NCBI GenBank assembly: GCA_016934985.1
Contig: JAFGRU010000041.1
Coordinates: 1-55,669, forward strand
Length of the DNA stretch: 55,669 bases
Direction of reading: 5' to 3'
Source of the DNA: Deltaproteobacteria bacterium
Lineage (GTDB): Bacteria > Desulfobacterota > Desulfuromonadia > Desulfuromonadales > JAAYDE01
The translations under genes were made by a program, and so were the position numbers. Under the pieces are notes generated by a model. That model saw only the letters and a program-made list of their open reading frames with translations. It ran no database searches and was not told where the DNA came from. Below are positions 53,634-55,669 of the stretch, in pieces. The stretch's first letter is position 1, and each line of letters starts with the position of its first letter.

Positions 53634-54268
53634 TTGCCATCATCATGGCAACCCTGCTTGAGGCGGAGCCACTAATCGAAGCACTGGCCCTGCAGAAGGA
53701 TGAGGACAGGCCCTGCCCGACCTTCATGAGTGAAGATATTGTTATCCTTATTTCAGGGATGGGCAAAGCTAACGCCGCCATGGCTACAACCTGTGCCTGC
53801 CTCAGGTTCATGCCGAAACTCATATGCAATCTGGGCGCAGCCGGAGCACTGAAAGAAACCTTGCCGCTGGGAAGCATCCACCAGATCGGCAAGGTGATTG
53901 AGCCCGACCGGCCGGAGCTGCTAAATAGCAAGCTCCATGTTTTCATTCCCCGCACTCTTCCGGACTTTCCGAACGCCGTCCTGGCCACCCACGACCGGCC
54001 CATCAAAACCTTGGAGGAACGGCGAGCAACCGCCATTCATGCCGATCTCTGTGATATGGAAGGCGCCGCTTTTGCCCAGACAGCCGAAAATTTCGGCGTT
54101 CCCTGCCTGCTGTTCAAATTCGTCAGCGACACCCCCCACCCCGGCGAGCAGAAAAATATCGTGAACCGGATCAAAGACCTGCGAACTCCTTTCTGCCACT
54201 TTTTTCTCGACTCGGTACGGAAAAAACTCCAGCCCGGTAATAGGGGCAAAAATTCAGGTGTGATCTGA
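53615..54268 (+). CDS. mqnB: Futalosine/aminofutalosine nucleosidase MqnB (nucleoside phosphorylase fold)
   Basis: 217 aa, PNP/MTAN-like fold: VIAIIMATLLEAEPLIEAL, ILISGMGKANAAMATTCA, NLGAAGALKETLPLGSIHQI, CDMEGAAFAQTAENF with the purine-site Met-Glu, and FKFVSDTPHPG with the catalytic Asp. It removes the base from futalosine or aminofutalosine to yield dehypoxanthine futalosine. Overlap with mqnD marks it as a coupled last gene of the cluster. Confidence 0.9.
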   Translation: MPENPVIAIIMATLLEAEPLIEALALQKDEDRPCPTFMSEDIVILISGMGKANAAMATTCACLRFMPKLICNLGAAGALKETLPLGSIHQIGKVIEPDRPELLNSKLHVFIPRTLPDFPNAVLATHDRPIKTLEERRATAIHADLCDMEGAAFAQTAENFGVPCLLFKFVSDTPHPGEQKNIVNRIKDLRTPFCHFFLDSVRKKLQPGNRGKNSGVI

Positions 54269-54443
54269 CAGCCAGCGTCTGATTTATCCAAAAGTAATGC
54301 TGGAATCAATAATGGGGCAACTTATAAGAACCAACCTCATGAAGCGGTAGATTATCGACCGGCAAACTCAACAAAAAGAAAGACCCACCTGATAAGAGGC
54401 GAGCCATTACTGCGTTTTATTTATCGCAGGTTACGGGATTTCC

Positions 54444-55331
54444 CTACGCTTTATTCCGCGGCATTTCATGGTTCGCCGCAAAAATGCCCGAAAGGATAAG
54501 CACCGCACTGATCAAGTGCATGCTGCTGACGCCTTCCCCAATAAACAAAAAGGCTAATATTCCGCTGAACAGGGGCAGCATATAGTAAACCATGCCCGCT
54601 TTTGCCGGCCCGATGGACATGACGGCATAATTCCATAATAAAAACGCTGCGAATGAAGCAAAAACACCTATATAGAGGATTGATCCGACGGTAGTCATGT
54701 CCCATTGAACTGGAGCTGTCATTCTCGTTTCCCAGACATATAGAGGCAGCAGAAAAATCAGCCCCACAATAAAGAGGCTGAATTGGAGTGCCCAGATACT
54801 CATGTCTTTTGGTTTGCGTTTCAGCTGAATGCTGAAAATTGCGAAAATAAGAGCCGCTGTTAACATCCATATGTCGCCCACGGCAAAGGAAATATCCATG
54901 AGAACCGCAAGGTTTCCTTTGGTAATCAGCATTATCACGCCCGTTATAACCAACGTGATGCCAAAAACCTTTCTCACCCCGATCCGCTCCCCATAAAAAA
55001 CCCGCATCAGTAAGATGACAAAAATGGGAAAGATAATTGATATTAATGAAAGATTCAGGGCGCTTGTCGTGTGCCCGGCAACATAAATCAGGGTGTTGAA
55101 GACGGTAATTCCCAAGAAGGCCGTAACAACCAGATAGCGAAGATTTGGTTTCAGGAGATTTCGCTCGGCAATAAGCGGTCTCAGCCCGAAAGGTAAAAAC
55201 ACGATGACTGCGACAACCCATCGCCAGAAGGCCAAACTGACCGGTGGAATGCTGTCACTGAGACCACGTGCAACAACAAAATTACCCGACCAGATAGCCG
55301 TTGCAGCGATGGCGAACAGATACCCCCTCAC
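54444..55331 (-). CDS. DMT-superfamily transporter (EamA type)
   Basis: 295 aa from GTG 55331 (GGAGGG 4-5 nt upstream; an in-frame TTG at 55352 would include that site). Ten hydrophobic segments in two EamA repeats, with ATAIWSGNFVVARGL, PVSLAFWRWVVAVIVFLPFG and LLPLFSGILAFLFIGEG typical of the family. Exports or imports small metabolites such as amino acids or nucleobases; substrate not deducible. Unrelated strand to the mqn cluster. Confidence 0.88.
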   Translation of the reverse strand: MRGYLFAIAATAIWSGNFVVARGLSDSIPPVSLAFWRWVVAVIVFLPFGLRPLIAERNLLKPNLRYLVVTAFLGITVFNTLIYVAGHTTSALNLSLISIIFPIFVILLMRVFYGERIGVRKVFGITLVITGVIMLITKGNLAVLMDISFAVGDIWMLTAALIFAIFSIQLKRKPKDMSIWALQFSLFIVGLIFLLPLYVWETRMTAPVQWDMTTVGSILYIGVFASFAAFLLWNYAVMSIGPAKAGMVYYMLPLFSGILAFLFIGEGVSSMHLISAVLILSGIFAANHEMPRNKA

Positions 55332-55622
55332 TTTAGCCCTCCATAAAAACAAGTGAACTCACTCACCGCAATACCCGCGGTGAAAATAATTTCAGACAAA
55401 ATGAATGAGGAGCCGATTTCAAGGTGGCTCATACTACCTTCTTAAAAGTTGCCATGAACAAGCAGGTTATCGGAATCGCGTCGAGACCCGGCCGGATGGT
55501 CAGAAAAAGGACTGAAAAAAGATGACTTGCGCTGCCTCATGGTTAAAAAAGACCTTTTAGCAAAAAACGAGAGGCGAGTATAGTTTCAGTTGGGTATTAA
55601 TTCAATAGCAACAGTTGAGGCA

Positions 55623-55669
55623 ATGCCTGTCAAAAGAAAGAAAACCTTGGGTTTCCGCGTTCGAAATCC
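55623..55669 (+). CDS. Possible start of a gene cut by the window end
   Basis: ATG at 55623 after a GAGG site opens a frame beginning MPVKRKKTLGF, basic, still open at the last base. Too short to identify. 55332-55622 otherwise shows no gene. Confidence 0.2.
   Translation, partial: MPVKRKKTLGFRVRN

Overview
The window reads like the chromosome of a Gram-negative, anaerobic or microaerophilic deltaproteobacterium-type organism (Desulfobacterota, perhaps near Desulfuromonadales; this is inference from gene content only). The pointers are a two-subunit ATP-citrate lyase next to aconitase (reductive TCA cycle), a complete futalosine menaquinone pathway, polyferredoxin membrane proteins, rubrerythrin and peroxiredoxin, an RND efflux pump, a Cys-rich PAS kinase and the remnant of a MalT-like BTAD regulator. 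No rRNA, tRNA, CRISPR array, transposase or phage gene was recognised.

Layout. 0.1-1.9 kb: DUF6544-type membrane-anchored protein and a CPBP protease, both on the minus strand. 2.3-3.8 kb: divergent rubrerythrin-like protein and peroxiredoxin, with a Fur/PerR-like box. 4.1-6.6 kb: Tat-exported DUF362 protein coupled to a membrane polyferredoxin. 6.7-11.5 kb, minus strand: nucleotide-sugar dehydrogenase, YjbQ with a methyltransferase, and an NhaD antiporter carrying an inserted PAS domain. 11.5-12.4 kb: gene-free but rich in hairpins. 12.4-17.9 kb, minus strand: acn-aclB-aclA. 18.8-26.1 kb: cysteine synthase, PsiE-family protein, Ada-like repair regulator, a RimB/RimK/aspartoacylase cassette in which RimK carries an RCK_C domain, and nitrilase with YciI. 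26.6-35.3 kb: TetR with a perfect 34-bp operator-like palindrome, a three-part RND pump, a lone cNMP-binding protein and a PAS histidine kinase. 35.5-43.5 kb: UDG-like protein, DUF2520 protein, exported ATP-dependent DNA ligase, EVE protein, the broken BTAD regulator, a periplasmic MBL-fold protein and a 2-hydroxyacid dehydrogenase relative. 43.7-45.4 kb: two tandem secreted Cache-like proteins, duplicated with promoter, leader and terminator. 45.7-54.3 kb: ubiD, ubiA, ubiX, mqnE, mqnA, mqnC, mqnD, mqnB, i.e. chorismate to demethylmenaquinone, with a dispersed repeat in three successive gaps. 54.4-55.3 kb: DMT transporter.

How it fits together. Aconitase and ATP-citrate lyase would make acetyl-CoA and oxaloacetate from citrate for autotrophic growth. 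Menaquinone from the mqn cluster would serve an anaerobic respiratory chain, and the membrane polyferredoxin may exchange electrons with it (inference). The most unusual signals are a 142-143 bp element with terminal inverted repeats present three times (8.2, 24.5 and 26.3 kb), the ~200 bp hairpin-rich repeat confined to the mqn gaps, the NhaD-PAS insertion, the RimK-RCK fusion and the duplicated Cache-like secretion unit.
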